Source: Alphaproteobacteria bacterium (GTDB taxonomy: Bacteria; Pseudomonadota; Alphaproteobacteria; Rhodospirillales; Rhodospirillaceae). From it: a DNA stretch of 64,000 bases. This document shows positions 18,683 to 30,794 of this stretch, in pieces. How positions within the stretch are numbered: position 1 is the first letter of the stretch; each line of letters begins with the position of its first letter. The stretch spans positions 133,219-197,218 of the forward strand of contig QJZR01000014.1 in assembly GCA_003246625.1 (NCBI GenBank), read 5' to 3'. The notes beneath the pieces were generated by a model. That model made no database searches, had not been told where the DNA came from, and saw only the letters and a program-made list of their open reading frames with translations. The translations under genes were made by a program, and so were the position numbers.

Positions 18683-19837
18683 TTACAGTGCCAACGACAG
18701 GATTGCGTCGGCGACATAACGATAGTCGTCGGCGGTCATGCGGTTGTGCAGCGGAATGGCCATGGTGTTCCTTTCACAATCCCTGGCTCCGGGCAGATCT
18801 TCGGGATGATATCCGAAGCGGTCCCGATAATATCCCAGGGAATGAACGGCATGCGTCCCCGGGCGTGTCGCGACGCCCATGGTATGAAGCCGGGCCATCA
18901 ACTCGTTGCGGGGGAGCGGCGCGGTCTCGGGATCCACATAGGTGACGTAGGCCTGCCACGCATGGCGGCCCTCGTTTGGTTTCACCGGCAGGCGAAGCCA
19001 GGGGATTCCGGCCAAGGCGTCTTCATAGAAGGACGTCCAATGGTCGCGTTCGTCGATGAAGGCGTTGAGCTTGCCGAGCTGGACAAGCCCAATCGCGGCC
19101 TGAACATCCGTCATGCGATAGTTGAAACCCAACTCGTCGAACGAGGGCAACAGGTATGGCTGCGGCCCCGCATGGCGTTGTTCCTCCGAAAGGGAGGCGC
19201 CATGGCTGCGCAGGATTTGCGCGCGCTCGGCCAAGCCGTCGTCGTTGGTCGTGAGCATGCCGCCTTCGCCGGTGGTTATGGATTTGCGCGGATGAAACGA
19301 GAAACATCCGACATCTCCCAGTCCTCCGGCCGGGGTGCCGCAGTAGTCGGCGCCCGCGGCACAGGCGGCGTCCTCGACAATACGGACATGGGCGGGGATG
19401 ACCGCGCGCAACGCGTTCATGTCGGCGCATCGGCCGAACAGATGAACGGGAACGATGGCCTTCGTCCGTTCGGTCAATTTACTGGCTGCCGAGGCGGGGT
19501 CGATCGTATAGGTCGTGCGGTCGACGTCGCACAGGACCGGGGTCGCGCCGCAATAAAGAACGGCGTTGGCGGTCGCGATCCAGGTAAAGGACGGAACGAT
19601 GACCTCGTCGCCCGGTCCCACGCCGAGCGAGGCCAAGGCCAGATGCAGCGCCGTGGTGCACGACGTCGTGGCCAGGGCGTGACGGACTTGGTGCCGTTCG
19701 GCGAAAGCCGTCTCGAAGGCGGCGACCTGCGGCCCCTGCGTCAGCCACCCACTTTGCAGGGGTGCCCGGATGGCCTGCCACTCTTCGTCCCCGGTGGACG
19801 GCTGGGCGATTTGGATGATGCGTTTGGGAGCAGTCAT
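18683..19837 (-). CDS. DegT/DnrJ/EryC1/StrS family aminotransferase
   Basis: SGWLTQGPQVAAFE, VIVPSFTWIATANAV, EDAACAAGADY, SFHPRKSITTGEGG (PLP Lys). Confidence 0.93.
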   Translation of the reverse strand: MTAPKRIIQIAQPSTGDEEWQAIRAPLQSGWLTQGPQVAAFETAFAERHQVRHALATTSCTTALHLALASLGVGPGDEVIVPSFTWIATANAVLYCGATPVLCDVDRTTYTIDPASAASKLTERTKAIVPVHLFGRCADMNALRAVIPAHVRIVEDAACAAGADYCGTPAGGLGDVGCFSFHPRKSITTGEGGMLTTNDDGLAERAQILRSHGASLSEEQRHAGPQPYLLPSFDELGFNYRMTDVQAAIGLVQLGKLNAFIDERDHWTSFYEDALAGIPWLRLPVKPNEGRHAWQAYVTYVDPETAPLPRNELMARLHTMGVATRPGTHAVHSLGYYRDRFGYHPEDLPGARDCERNTMAIPLHNRMTADDYRYVADAILSLAL

Positions 19838-19839
19838 GA

Positions 19840-20832
19840 TCAGCGGACCTGTTGGCGGCGGGCTTCAACTTCGTGAATGTGGTTGGACCGCCATTCGATC
19901 AGGGCCTGGAGCCCCGCCCGCAAATCCTTCTGGGCGACAAAGCCGATTTCCTCGGCGGCGCGTTTGGGGCATCCGATCCGGTTGCGGACCAACGTGGCTT
20001 GGCTGCGCGGGGCGTATTTGATCGGGAGGCGGCAATCGGTCAGTTCGACCAGAAGTTCCGCCAGTTCCTTAAGCGAGGTGCGTTTGCCGGTGCCGACGTT
20101 GTAGAAACGGTCCGCCGTTTCCGCTTTCATGGCGCAGACGTTGGCGCGTCCGCAGTCCTCGACGGCAATGAAGTCGAAGGCCTCCGTTCCGTCGCCCAGG
20201 ATGGTCGGACCTTCGCCGCGGTCGATGGCATCCAGCATCTTCATGATCACGGCGATATAGGCGCCGTGATAGTCCTGGCGCGGGCCGTAGACGTTCATGT
20301 AGCGCAGCCCCACGTAGTTCAGTCCGTAACGGTAGTGCAGGGCGCGGGCCATCGCTTCGCCGGCGATTTTCGTGGCGCCGTAGAAGTTCTTGTTGTTGAA
20401 GGGATGTTCCTCGTCCATCGGTTCCCTGACGGCGTCCCCATAGACGGAGGCCGACGACGAATAGACCAAGCGAGAAACCTTCTTTTTTATGCAGGCCTCG
20501 AAGACATTGAAGGTGCCGCGGATGTTGACGTCGAAGGCCGAGCGGGGAAAATCGTGGCACTGCAAAAGCCATAAGGCGGCAAAATGAAACACGCCATCGA
20601 CGTCTTCCATGGCTTTTTCCAGGATGTCGGTTTGGCAGATATCTCCGCCGATGTCGAAGATTCTGGCGCGCGGATCTTTAAGCGCGTTGGCTAGGTTCTC
20701 GGTTCGTCCGCGGACGAAATTGTCATAGATGATGACCTCGCCGACGTCTTCTTTGAGCAGAAGATCGACGGTGTGGGAGCCGATCAAACCGGCGCCGCCG
20801 ATGACAAGAAGCTTTTTCCCTCGAATATCCAT
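19840..20832 (-). CDS. NAD-dependent epimerase/dehydratase (extended SDR)
   Basis: KLLVIGGAGLIGSHTVDLL, FYGATKIAGEAM, RYMNVYGPRQDY. Confidence 0.9.
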   Translation of the reverse strand: MDIRGKKLLVIGGAGLIGSHTVDLLLKEDVGEVIIYDNFVRGRTENLANALKDPRARIFDIGGDICQTDILEKAMEDVDGVFHFAALWLLQCHDFPRSAFDVNIRGTFNVFEACIKKKVSRLVYSSSASVYGDAVREPMDEEHPFNNKNFYGATKIAGEAMARALHYRYGLNYVGLRYMNVYGPRQDYHGAYIAVIMKMLDAIDRGEGPTILGDGTEAFDFIAVEDCGRANVCAMKAETADRFYNVGTGKRTSLKELAELLVELTDCRLPIKYAPRSQATLVRNRIGCPKRAAEEIGFVAQKDLRAGLQALIEWRSNHIHEVEARRQQVR

Positions 20833-20892
20833 GGTGTTACCCTTTTACGAGATGGTTTCCGTTTGTCCGGCGGCCGTTGGGGCGGCGCATGT

Positions 20893-21987
20893 CTATGACC
20901 AGAGTTCGGAAAAGGTAGAGATAATCGTCGGCAATGACCATTTGTCGATGATGCGGCATCGGGCTGCCGCGCCGAGTTTGGCTCGGGCTTTTCGTGGAAG
21001 CGTGGCGAGCTCACAGATCGCTTCCGCGAGGAGCCTTGGGGATTGGGTCGGAACGACGCGCCCGGTGTCGCCGATGATCAGGGCGGCATCCCCGGCATCC
21101 GTGGCGATGCAGGGAACACCCGTTGCCATGGCTTCGCCGAGGGCGTTGGAGAAACCTTCGCCATAGCGCGAACTCAACACCAGCAGGTCGATGCCGCGCA
21201 GCAAACGGGGAATGTCCGAACGTTCTCCTAACGCCGACAGGTGTCCACGCAAGGGGACCGGAATTCCCAGGTTTTCGGTGCCACGGCCGATCAGAACGAA
21301 GTGAGCCTTCGGACAGGCGGTTACGGCTTCGCTGGCCGCGGCGAAAAAGGTCGGAAAGTCCTTCTGCGGGCTGTAACGGGCGACCATGCCGATGATCACC
21401 TGATCATCGGCAATCCCCCATTCTGCACGCACGGCTTGCCGGTCCTCTTCGTCGGGGTGCCATTCGTCCGTGTCGAATCCGTTGGGGGTATAGATCCAGC
21501 GATGCGGACGATAGCCCAACCTTTCATGGGCTTCTCTCCCCGTATGAGAATTATGGGTGATCGCCCTGGGGCAATGGGACATGCGTGCAAGCAAATAGGC
21601 CAGCCAGCGGGTGGTGACGGCGTAGTCATGAAAATCGAGAGCCGAACAGCGTAGATTCCAGATGACGTTTCGGGTGCCCAGGCAGCAGGCTGCCGCCACG
21701 GTGCCCAGAAAGTCCGCATGGTAGAGCCAAGTCATGACCGTATCCGGATGGAGCCCGCGGATCAGCCTGACCAATCGCAGAAAGGCTCGCGGGGCGTCCC
21801 AAATCCGGTTCAGTCTGAGACAGTGGTATTCGACCCCGGCGTCGGTGAGGTCACGGTCGAAGAAGCCGCCGTCCATCAGGGAGACCACGACGTGCCGAGC
21901 ATCGCGGGATGAGGTGACGATGCGTGTCATCATCCGTTCGGCCCCGCCGGAACCTAGGCCGGTGATGATGTGAAGGACGGTGGTCAT
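20893..21987 (-). CDS. Glycosyltransferase family 4
   Basis: HIITGLGSGGAERMM, IIGMVARYSPQKDFPTFF, SSRYGEGFSNALGEAMATGVPCIATD. Confidence 0.92.
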   Translation of the reverse strand: MTTVLHIITGLGSGGAERMMTRIVTSSRDARHVVVSLMDGGFFDRDLTDAGVEYHCLRLNRIWDAPRAFLRLVRLIRGLHPDTVMTWLYHADFLGTVAAACCLGTRNVIWNLRCSALDFHDYAVTTRWLAYLLARMSHCPRAITHNSHTGREAHERLGYRPHRWIYTPNGFDTDEWHPDEEDRQAVRAEWGIADDQVIIGMVARYSPQKDFPTFFAAASEAVTACPKAHFVLIGRGTENLGIPVPLRGHLSALGERSDIPRLLRGIDLLVLSSRYGEGFSNALGEAMATGVPCIATDAGDAALIIGDTGRVVPTQSPRLLAEAICELATLPRKARAKLGAAARCRIIDKWSLPTIISTFSELWS

Positions 21988-22012
21988 TCTGGCCAGCCAA
22001 GTTAAATGGACT

Positions 22013-23914
22013 TCATCGGATTAGAGATAAAGCCTTTTCCATGAAGACGGTCAAGCGCCGGGAGAAGGCGGCGGCGTCGCCCACCGGTTCGCCCTCGACG
22101 ATGCGCGCCTGATCCAGCAGCAGCCAGGCCCAGTCGGCGAAGGTGTCGGGCTGGTCCGCCGCGCGTTTCGCCATCGCCCGGATCACCGGGTGGGTGGGGT
22201 TGATCTCCAGCACCCGCGCCGCCTGTGCGCCGGTGCGGTTGTGCGCCTTGAGCAGCCGTTCCAGGTGCAGCGACACCCCGGCGTCGCCCGCCACCAGACA
22301 GACCGGGCTGGCGGTCAGGCGGTCGGAGACCTTCACCGCCGCCACCTGGTCGCCATAGACCGCCTGCATCGCCGCGGCCAGGGCCTCGACCTCCGCCGCC
22401 GGGGCGGCCTCGGCCTCGGTCTTTTTCTCCGCATCCGGCTTGTCCGCCGCCGCGTCCTTGGCCTTGATCTTGGCCAGATCGCCGCCCGCCCCGGCGACCG
22501 AGGCGAAGGCGTGTTCCTTGTAGGGCGGCGCCATGCCGGTCCAGAACTCGTCGATGGCGTCGGTGAGCAGCAGGACGTTCACCCCCTTGGCGGTGAATCC
22601 CTCGATCTGCGGGTTGGCCTTGAGCGCTTCCGCCGAATCGCCGGTGAGGTAGTAGATCGCCTCCTGCCCCTCGGGCATGTCCGCCAGATAGTCGGCAAGG
22701 CTGATCCAGCCCTCTTTCAAAGAGGAGCGGAAACGGCAGAGATCGAGCAGGGTGGCGCGGCGTTCGAAGTCCTCGTAGACGCCTTCCTTCAGGACCGCGC
22801 CGAACGCCTCCCAGAAGGCGGCGTAGCGGTCCGCGTCCTCCGCCGTCTTGCCGATGTCGGACAGAACGCGGGAAACCAGGCCGCGCCCGATCTTGCGCAC
22901 CATCGGGTTGTCTTGCAGCATCTCGCGGCTGACGTTGAGCGGCAGGTCGGGGGTGTCGACCACGCCCTTGAGGAAGCGCAGATAGCTGGGCACCAGACCT
23001 TCGCAGTCGTCGGTGATGAACACCCGCTTGACGTAGAGCTTGAGGCGCTGCTTGCGGTCCGGGTCGAAAAGGTCGAAGGGCCGCTCGCTCGGCACGAAGA
23101 TCAGGCCGGTGTATTCGATGGCGCCCTCGGCGTGCATGTGCACGGTGAGCCAGGGGTCGTCGAAGGCATGGCCGACGTGGTGATAGAATTCCTTGTACTG
23201 CTCTTCCGTCACCTCGGCCTTGGGGCGGGTCCACAGGGCGGCGGCGGCGTTGAGGGTTTCCGTCTCCTCCCCCTGTTCCAGGACCACCGGCAGGTCGATG
23301 TGGTCGGAATAGGTCTTCACCACCCGCGCCAGGGTGCCCGCCTTCAGATAGTCGAGGGCGTCGTCCTTCAGGTGCAGCACGATGCGGGTGCCGCGCCGCG
23401 CCTCGTCGCAGGGTTCGACGGTGAAGTCGCCCGCGCCGGCGGAGGACCACTTCCAGCCCTGCGCTTCGCCCGCCTTCCTGGTGATCACGTCGACCCGTTC
23501 GGCGACCATGAACGCGGCGTAGAAGCCGACGCCGAACTGGCCGATCAGCGAAAGACCCTTTTCCGCGTCGGTCTTCCCCGCCTGCGCGGCCAGAGCCTCG
23601 ATCGCGGCGGCGGAACCGGAATGGGCGATGGTGCCGAGGTTCTCGATCAGGTCGTCGCGGTTCATGCCGATGCCGTTGTCGGCGACGGTCAGAAGCTTCG
23701 CCGTCTCGTCGGGGATCAGGCGCACCGCGAAGGCGGCGTCGCCCTCGGTCAGCGTGGGCTGGGTGATCGCGGCGTAACGCAGCCGGTCGCAGGCGTCCGA
23801 GGCGTTGGAGATCAATTCCCGCAGGAAGATGTCCTTCTGCGAATAAAGGGCATGCACCACGATGTCGAGGAGCTTCGTGACCTCGGCTTGAAAATGCAGG
23901 GTTTCCACAGACAT
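22013..23914 (-). CDS. htpG: Molecular chaperone HtpG (Hsp90)
   Basis: MSVETLHFQAEVTKLLDIVVHALYSQKDIFLRELISNASDACDRLRY; GTIAHSG; IGQFGVGFYAAFMVA. Confidence 0.97.
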   Translation of the reverse strand: MSVETLHFQAEVTKLLDIVVHALYSQKDIFLRELISNASDACDRLRYAAITQPTLTEGDAAFAVRLIPDETAKLLTVADNGIGMNRDDLIENLGTIAHSGSAAAIEALAAQAGKTDAEKGLSLIGQFGVGFYAAFMVAERVDVITRKAGEAQGWKWSSAGAGDFTVEPCDEARRGTRIVLHLKDDALDYLKAGTLARVVKTYSDHIDLPVVLEQGEETETLNAAAALWTRPKAEVTEEQYKEFYHHVGHAFDDPWLTVHMHAEGAIEYTGLIFVPSERPFDLFDPDRKQRLKLYVKRVFITDDCEGLVPSYLRFLKGVVDTPDLPLNVSREMLQDNPMVRKIGRGLVSRVLSDIGKTAEDADRYAAFWEAFGAVLKEGVYEDFERRATLLDLCRFRSSLKEGWISLADYLADMPEGQEAIYYLTGDSAEALKANPQIEGFTAKGVNVLLLTDAIDEFWTGMAPPYKEHAFASVAGAGGDLAKIKAKDAAADKPDAEKKTEAEAAPAAEVEALAAAMQAVYGDQVAAVKVSDRLTASPVCLVAGDAGVSLHLERLLKAHNRTGAQAARVLEINPTHPVIRAMAKRAADQPDTFADWAWLLLDQARIVEGEPVGDAAAFSRRLTVFMEKALSLIR

Positions 23915-24021
23915 GGCGTGAATCTCCCACCTGGCTATCAATGAAAAATCGTCGGTTCCGCATGTAAGGGCGGGGGGCGCGGCCTGTCAATAAGCGGGAC
24001 GTCGGGGAGGGGGCCGAGATA

Positions 24022-24163
24022 AAACTTTGCGAGGGGGCATGGACCCCTCGCGCTCCCCATTTCTTTTTTCGCCGCGTCGGCGGCAATCGGCCTTCACGCG
24101 GCGTGCGGAAACCAGAACGAATGGGAGGCGCGGAGGGCCCAAGGCCCTCCGCAAGGTTTTTCA
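24022..24163. repeat. Dispersed composite hairpin repeat, copy 1
   Basis: GCGAGGGG-7nt-CCCCTCGC, then TTTTCGCCGCGTCGGCGGCAATCGGCCTTCACGCGGCGTG, then GCGGAGGGCC-CAA-GGCCCTCCGC-AAGGTTTTTCA; same block order as 35729..35911. Confidence 0.8.
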
Positions 24164-24218
24164 TCCCGTGGTTTTTTGCCCTGGACAAGGGCGGCCGCAC
24201 CCCGCAGTCTGCCTTGCC

Positions 24219-27175
<2,957 letters not shown>

Positions 27176-27176
<1 letters not shown>

Positions 27177-27559
27177 TGGAGGCCGCCGCGCCGCGCCTGG
27201 ACCAGTGGCTGTGGTTCGCCCGCCTGGTCAAGACCCGTGGCGAGGCGCAGGCCCTGTGCGCCGGGGGCTGCGTGCGGCTGAACGGCGCCGCCGTCGGGCG
27301 CGGCCAGCGCCGGGTGCGGATCGGCGACCGGATCGAGGTCTTCCGCCGTTCGGCGTGGCGTTTCGTCACCGTTCGCGGATTCGCCGCCGCCCGCCTTTCC
27401 GCAGTGGCGGCGGTTGCCCTCTACGTCGAGTCGCGGCCGCCGTTGCGGCTGGCCCCCGGGGACGACCTGCCGTCGCCGGAAATCGCCGCCGTTGCCGCCC
27501 TGACGGGCAGTGCGCCGGGGGTGTCGGAAATCGCCGTTCTCAGCGATTTCTTCGATTGA
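27176..27559 (+). CDS. S4 domain RNA-binding protein (Hsp15-like)
   Basis: MEAAAPRLDQWLWFARLVKTRGEAQALCAGGCVRLNG; TGATG overlap with helicase stop. Confidence 0.85.
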
Positions 27560-27670
27560 ATACAAGATACTGGGCGCCCGCGCCGGGAGCTGTCGGAGGG
27601 TCTTGAGTTCCCCCGCCCGAAGGCGTAGGTTGGGCGCATCGTCGTTGGGCATAAGGGGAGGTTCCGAGTC

Positions 27671-28003
27671 ATGCCATACGTCGTCACCGACGGCTGCATC
27701 AAGTGCAAGTTCATGGATTGCGTCGAGGTTTGCCCGGTGGATTGCTTCTACGAGGGCGAGAACTTCGTGGTGATCAATCCCGCCGAATGCATCGACTGCG
27801 GCGTTTGCGAACCCGAATGCCCGGCCGAGGCGATCTTCCCCGACAGCGAGGAAATCGCCGCCAAGTGGCTGCCGATCAACCGCGAATATGCGGAAAAATG
27901 GCCGAACGTCACCGCCAAGGGCGACACCCCCGCCGACGCCGACGAGTGGAAGGGCAAGCCCGACAAGGAGGCCCTGCTCAGCCCCAATCCGGCGGCGCGC
28001 TGA
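27671..28003 (+). CDS. fdxA: Ferredoxin FdxA (7Fe/8Fe type)
   Basis: [55 protein letters not shown]. Confidence 0.95.
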   Translation: MPYVVTDGCIKCKFMDCVEVCPVDCFYEGENFVVINPAECIDCGVCEPECPAEAIFPDSEEIAAKWLPINREYAEKWPNVTAKGDTPADADEWKGKPDKEALLSPNPAAR

Positions 28004-28066
28004 GCCTCTGTCTTCCGGGGCCGCCTTCGGTCCTAATGTCTTGAAACTGTCGCCTTTCCACGGTTG

Positions 28067-28121
28067 ACGCGCGAAAACCCGGATTTCCGGTGGTTTTCGC
28101 GCGTGCTTCGTGCTATATAAT
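28067..28121 (+). promoter_or_regulatory. 13-bp perfect inverted repeat followed by TATAAT-like -10 element upstream of carD
   Basis: ACGCGCGAAAACC (28067-28079) / GGTTTTCGCGCGT (28092-28104); TATAAT at 28116-28121. Confidence 0.5.
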
Positions 28122-28356
28122 CCCGCGTTGCGTCGCGATGACTTCTTCCCTGCATGGATTGTGGAAGTCCGGGCGCGCATTTTTTTGATACCGACAAGAC
28201 GGCACGGCTCGCCGCAAGCGGGTGTCACGGTTGGATCGCTCTGATCGTGCACGGGGTCCGTTCGCGTCGGTTGAAACGGCGGGGTGTCCCGGCGTTGGGC
28301 ACATGGGCGCGGGCGATTTCGAAACCGCCCGTCCGGCAGACGGAAGAGAGAGACCA

Positions 28357-28851
28357 ATGATGAAGGAACAGTTCAAGGCCGGCGATCACGTGGTGTACCC
28401 GACGCACGGCGTCGGGAACGTTCTGGCGGTGGAAAGCCAGAGGATCGGCGGCATGGAATTGGAACTGATCGTGATTGCGTTCGAACAGAACCGCATGACC
28501 CTGAAGGTGCCGGTGACCAAGGCGCAGGCGTCGGGCCTGCGCAAGCTGTCGAACCGCAAGATCATGCAGAACGCGCTGACCACCCTGAAGGGCCGCGCCG
28601 CGGTGCGCCGCGCCATGTGGTCGCGCCGCGCCCAGGAGTACGAGGCGAAGATCAACTCCGGCGACCCGGTGTCGATCGCCGAGGTGGTGCGCGACCTGCA
28701 TCGCAACGCCCGCAACGCCGAGCAGTCCTACAGCGAGCGTCAGATCTACGAGCAGGCGCTGGAGCGCTTGGCGCACGAGGTGGCGGCGGTCGAGAAGATC
28801 GGCCACGACGAAGCCACCCGCCGTCTGGAGACCCTGCTCGAAGCCGCCTGA
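28357..28851 (+). CDS. carD: CarD family transcriptional regulator
   Basis: MMKEQFKAGDHVVYPTHGVGNVLAVESQRIGGMELELIVIAFEQNRMTLKVPV. Confidence 0.93.
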   Translation: MMKEQFKAGDHVVYPTHGVGNVLAVESQRIGGMELELIVIAFEQNRMTLKVPVTKAQASGLRKLSNRKIMQNALTTLKGRAAVRRAMWSRRAQEYEAKINSGDPVSIAEVVRDLHRNARNAEQSYSERQIYEQALERLAHEVAAVEKIGHDEATRRLETLLEAA

Positions 28852-28880
28852 GCCGCAACTCTTGCGCAGCCTTTCTTGAA

Positions 28881-28914
28881 AACCCCCGCGACACGCGTTG
28901 TCGCGGGGGTTTTT
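28881..28914 (+). terminator. Rho-independent terminator downstream of carD
   Basis: AACCCCCGCGACA-CGCGT-TGTCGCGGGGGTT followed by TTT. Confidence 0.9.
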
Positions 28915-28959
28915 GCAGTGTAAAACCTGTGGGGTGAAGCGAAAAAAGAGAAGGGTTGA

Positions 28960-29760
28960 ATGGCGCAGCCGGAAGTCTGGCGTACTTTCGAACAGCCGGG
29001 GCGGACCTGGGTGGTGGGCGCGGTTCATGGGGAATCGGACCGTCTGCGCCAGGTCCATGATCAGATTTCCCGGCAGTTCCGGCTCGGCGACCGCCTGATC
29101 TATGCCGGCGATTTGATGGGCTATGGCTCCGACGTGGTCGGGGCGCTCAACGAACTGCTGCTGTTCCGCCGCGCCCTGATGGCGCGTTTCGACGCCGAAA
29201 GCGACGACATCGTCATCCTGCGCGGCGCGCAGGAGGAAATGTGGCGCAAGTTGCTGCAACTGCACTTCGCCCCCGACCCCGCCGACGTTCTGGAATGGAT
29301 GCTGTCCCGTGGGCTGAAGGCCAGCCTGGACGCCTATGGCCTGTCGGCGCAGGCCGCCCTGGACGCGGCGCGCGACGGCCGCGCCAGCCTGTCGCGCTGG
29401 ACCGGCCACGCCGCCGACGCGATCGACGCCCACGACGGCCATCGCCCGTTGATGGCCCGCCTGCTGCACGCGGCGGTGGTCGCCGACGGCTCGCTTTTGG
29501 TGGTCAACGCCGGGTTCGAGCGTGGCGTCGGCCTGGACAAGCAGCTCGATTCCTTCTGGTGGGGCGGCGCGGATTTCGAGACCCTGACCCCCGAGGCCAC
29601 CGGCTATCGTCTGGTGGTGCGCGGCGCCACCCACGGCGCGCCGGGGGTGCGTTTCGGCCGCCACGTGGTCACCCTGGACGGCGGTTCGGGGCGTGGCGGC
29701 TCGGTGTGCGCCGCCCTCTTCGGGCCGGAAGGCAACACCGTGCAGGTGGTCGAGGCCTAG
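28960..29760 (+). CDS. Metallophosphoesterase-like protein with altered catalytic motifs
   Basis: MAQPEVWRTFEQPGRTWVVGAVHGESDRL...LIYAGDLMGYG...IVILRGAQEEMW in the positions of GDIHG / GDYIDRG / LRGNHE. Confidence 0.6.
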   Translation: MAQPEVWRTFEQPGRTWVVGAVHGESDRLRQVHDQISRQFRLGDRLIYAGDLMGYGSDVVGALNELLLFRRALMARFDAESDDIVILRGAQEEMWRKLLQLHFAPDPADVLEWMLSRGLKASLDAYGLSAQAALDAARDGRASLSRWTGHAADAIDAHDGHRPLMARLLHAAVVADGSLLVVNAGFERGVGLDKQLDSFWWGGADFETLTPEATGYRLVVRGATHGAPGVRFGRHVVTLDGGSGRGGSVCAALFGPEGNTVQVVEA

Positions 29761-30713
29761 GCCGGAACCCCGGCCGCCTTCGGCCGGAAATGCAGGGCAT
29801 AGCGCAACGCGACATAGCCCACCACCGCGCTGGCCACCAGCAGTTCCACGCTTCCCCATTGCCGCAGCGCCGCCACGGTGCCCGGGTTGGCGCCGTTCGC
29901 CGCCAGGAAGGCCGCCGCCTTGAAGCTGGCGGAGGCGGCGATCACCACCGGAAAGGTGAAGGCGGCGTAGGCCGGCGAGAACGGCAGGCGCAACAGATCC
30001 CAGAAAGCCAGATAGACCACCACCGCCATCAGGATGCCGAGGCCGAGCAGCACTACCGTCAGCACCGGGTCGGGCGTCGCCGCGAAGGACAGGTATCCGG
30101 CCAGGCAGAGGTTGGGCGGCGCCGCCAGGATGGCGATGGTCGGGCGGGCGGCCAGCGGTACCGCCTCGCGGAAGATCAGGCGATAGAGCATCAGGGGCAG
30201 CATCACCGCGTAGGAGAGGATGCCGAACCACAGGATGCCCTGGGCCAGATCGTGGAAGGCCGGGCCAGGGACGGTCAGCACCGCCACCACCGGGCCGATC
30301 GGCGGCACGAACCAGCTGGGCACCATGTGGGCGAGGCGCGGTTCGCGCGCGCGGTGCAGGGCGAAGGCGAACAGGAAACCGGCGTGCGCCGCCACCGCGG
30401 TCAGCCACAGGGCGGTGCCCAGGGCGGGGGAAACCCGCGCCAGGCTGGCGCTGATCAGCATGCTTGCCATCGCCAGGGTGGGAACCACCGAACCGACCAC
30501 CGGGTGCGACAGCTCCACCATCAGGGTGCGGGGGGCGGCGGCGAACTTCAGCACCAGCAGCAGGGCGATCGCCCCCGCCAGCGCCGCGCCGCAGGCCTGG
30601 ATCAGCCCGCCCGAGGGAACCTGCGATTCCCACAGCACGCCCAGGCTGGCGATGCCCAGCGCCAGGCCGCCGATCGGGGTGGGGACGGCGTTCAGGCGGG
30701 ATTGCAGCGGCAT
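29757..30713 (-). CDS. SLAC1/TehA (TDT) family transporter
   Basis: Start trimmed to MPLQSRLNAVPTPIGGLALGIASLGVLWE; polytopic TehA-like sequence. Confidence 0.78.
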   Translation of the reverse strand: MPLQSRLNAVPTPIGGLALGIASLGVLWESQVPSGGLIQACGAALAGAIALLLVLKFAAAPRTLMVELSHPVVGSVVPTLAMASMLISASLARVSPALGTALWLTAVAAHAGFLFAFALHRAREPRLAHMVPSWFVPPIGPVVAVLTVPGPAFHDLAQGILWFGILSYAVMLPLMLYRLIFREAVPLAARPTIAILAAPPNLCLAGYLSFAATPDPVLTVVLLGLGILMAVVVYLAFWDLLRLPFSPAYAAFTFPVVIAASASFKAAAFLAANGANPGTVAALRQWGSVELLVASAVVGYVALRYALHFRPKAAGVPA

Positions 30714-30794
30714 GACGGCTCCTTCGCGGATGGGAAACGGTCCGCGGACCCTAGTGCATTGCATATGGAAATTGAAACGAAACATCTTCAACGG

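Noticed and set aside
24027-24218. N-terminal extension of the helicase ORF
   Set aside because: Lies within the dispersed repeat; a good start at 24219 begins the conserved sequence.
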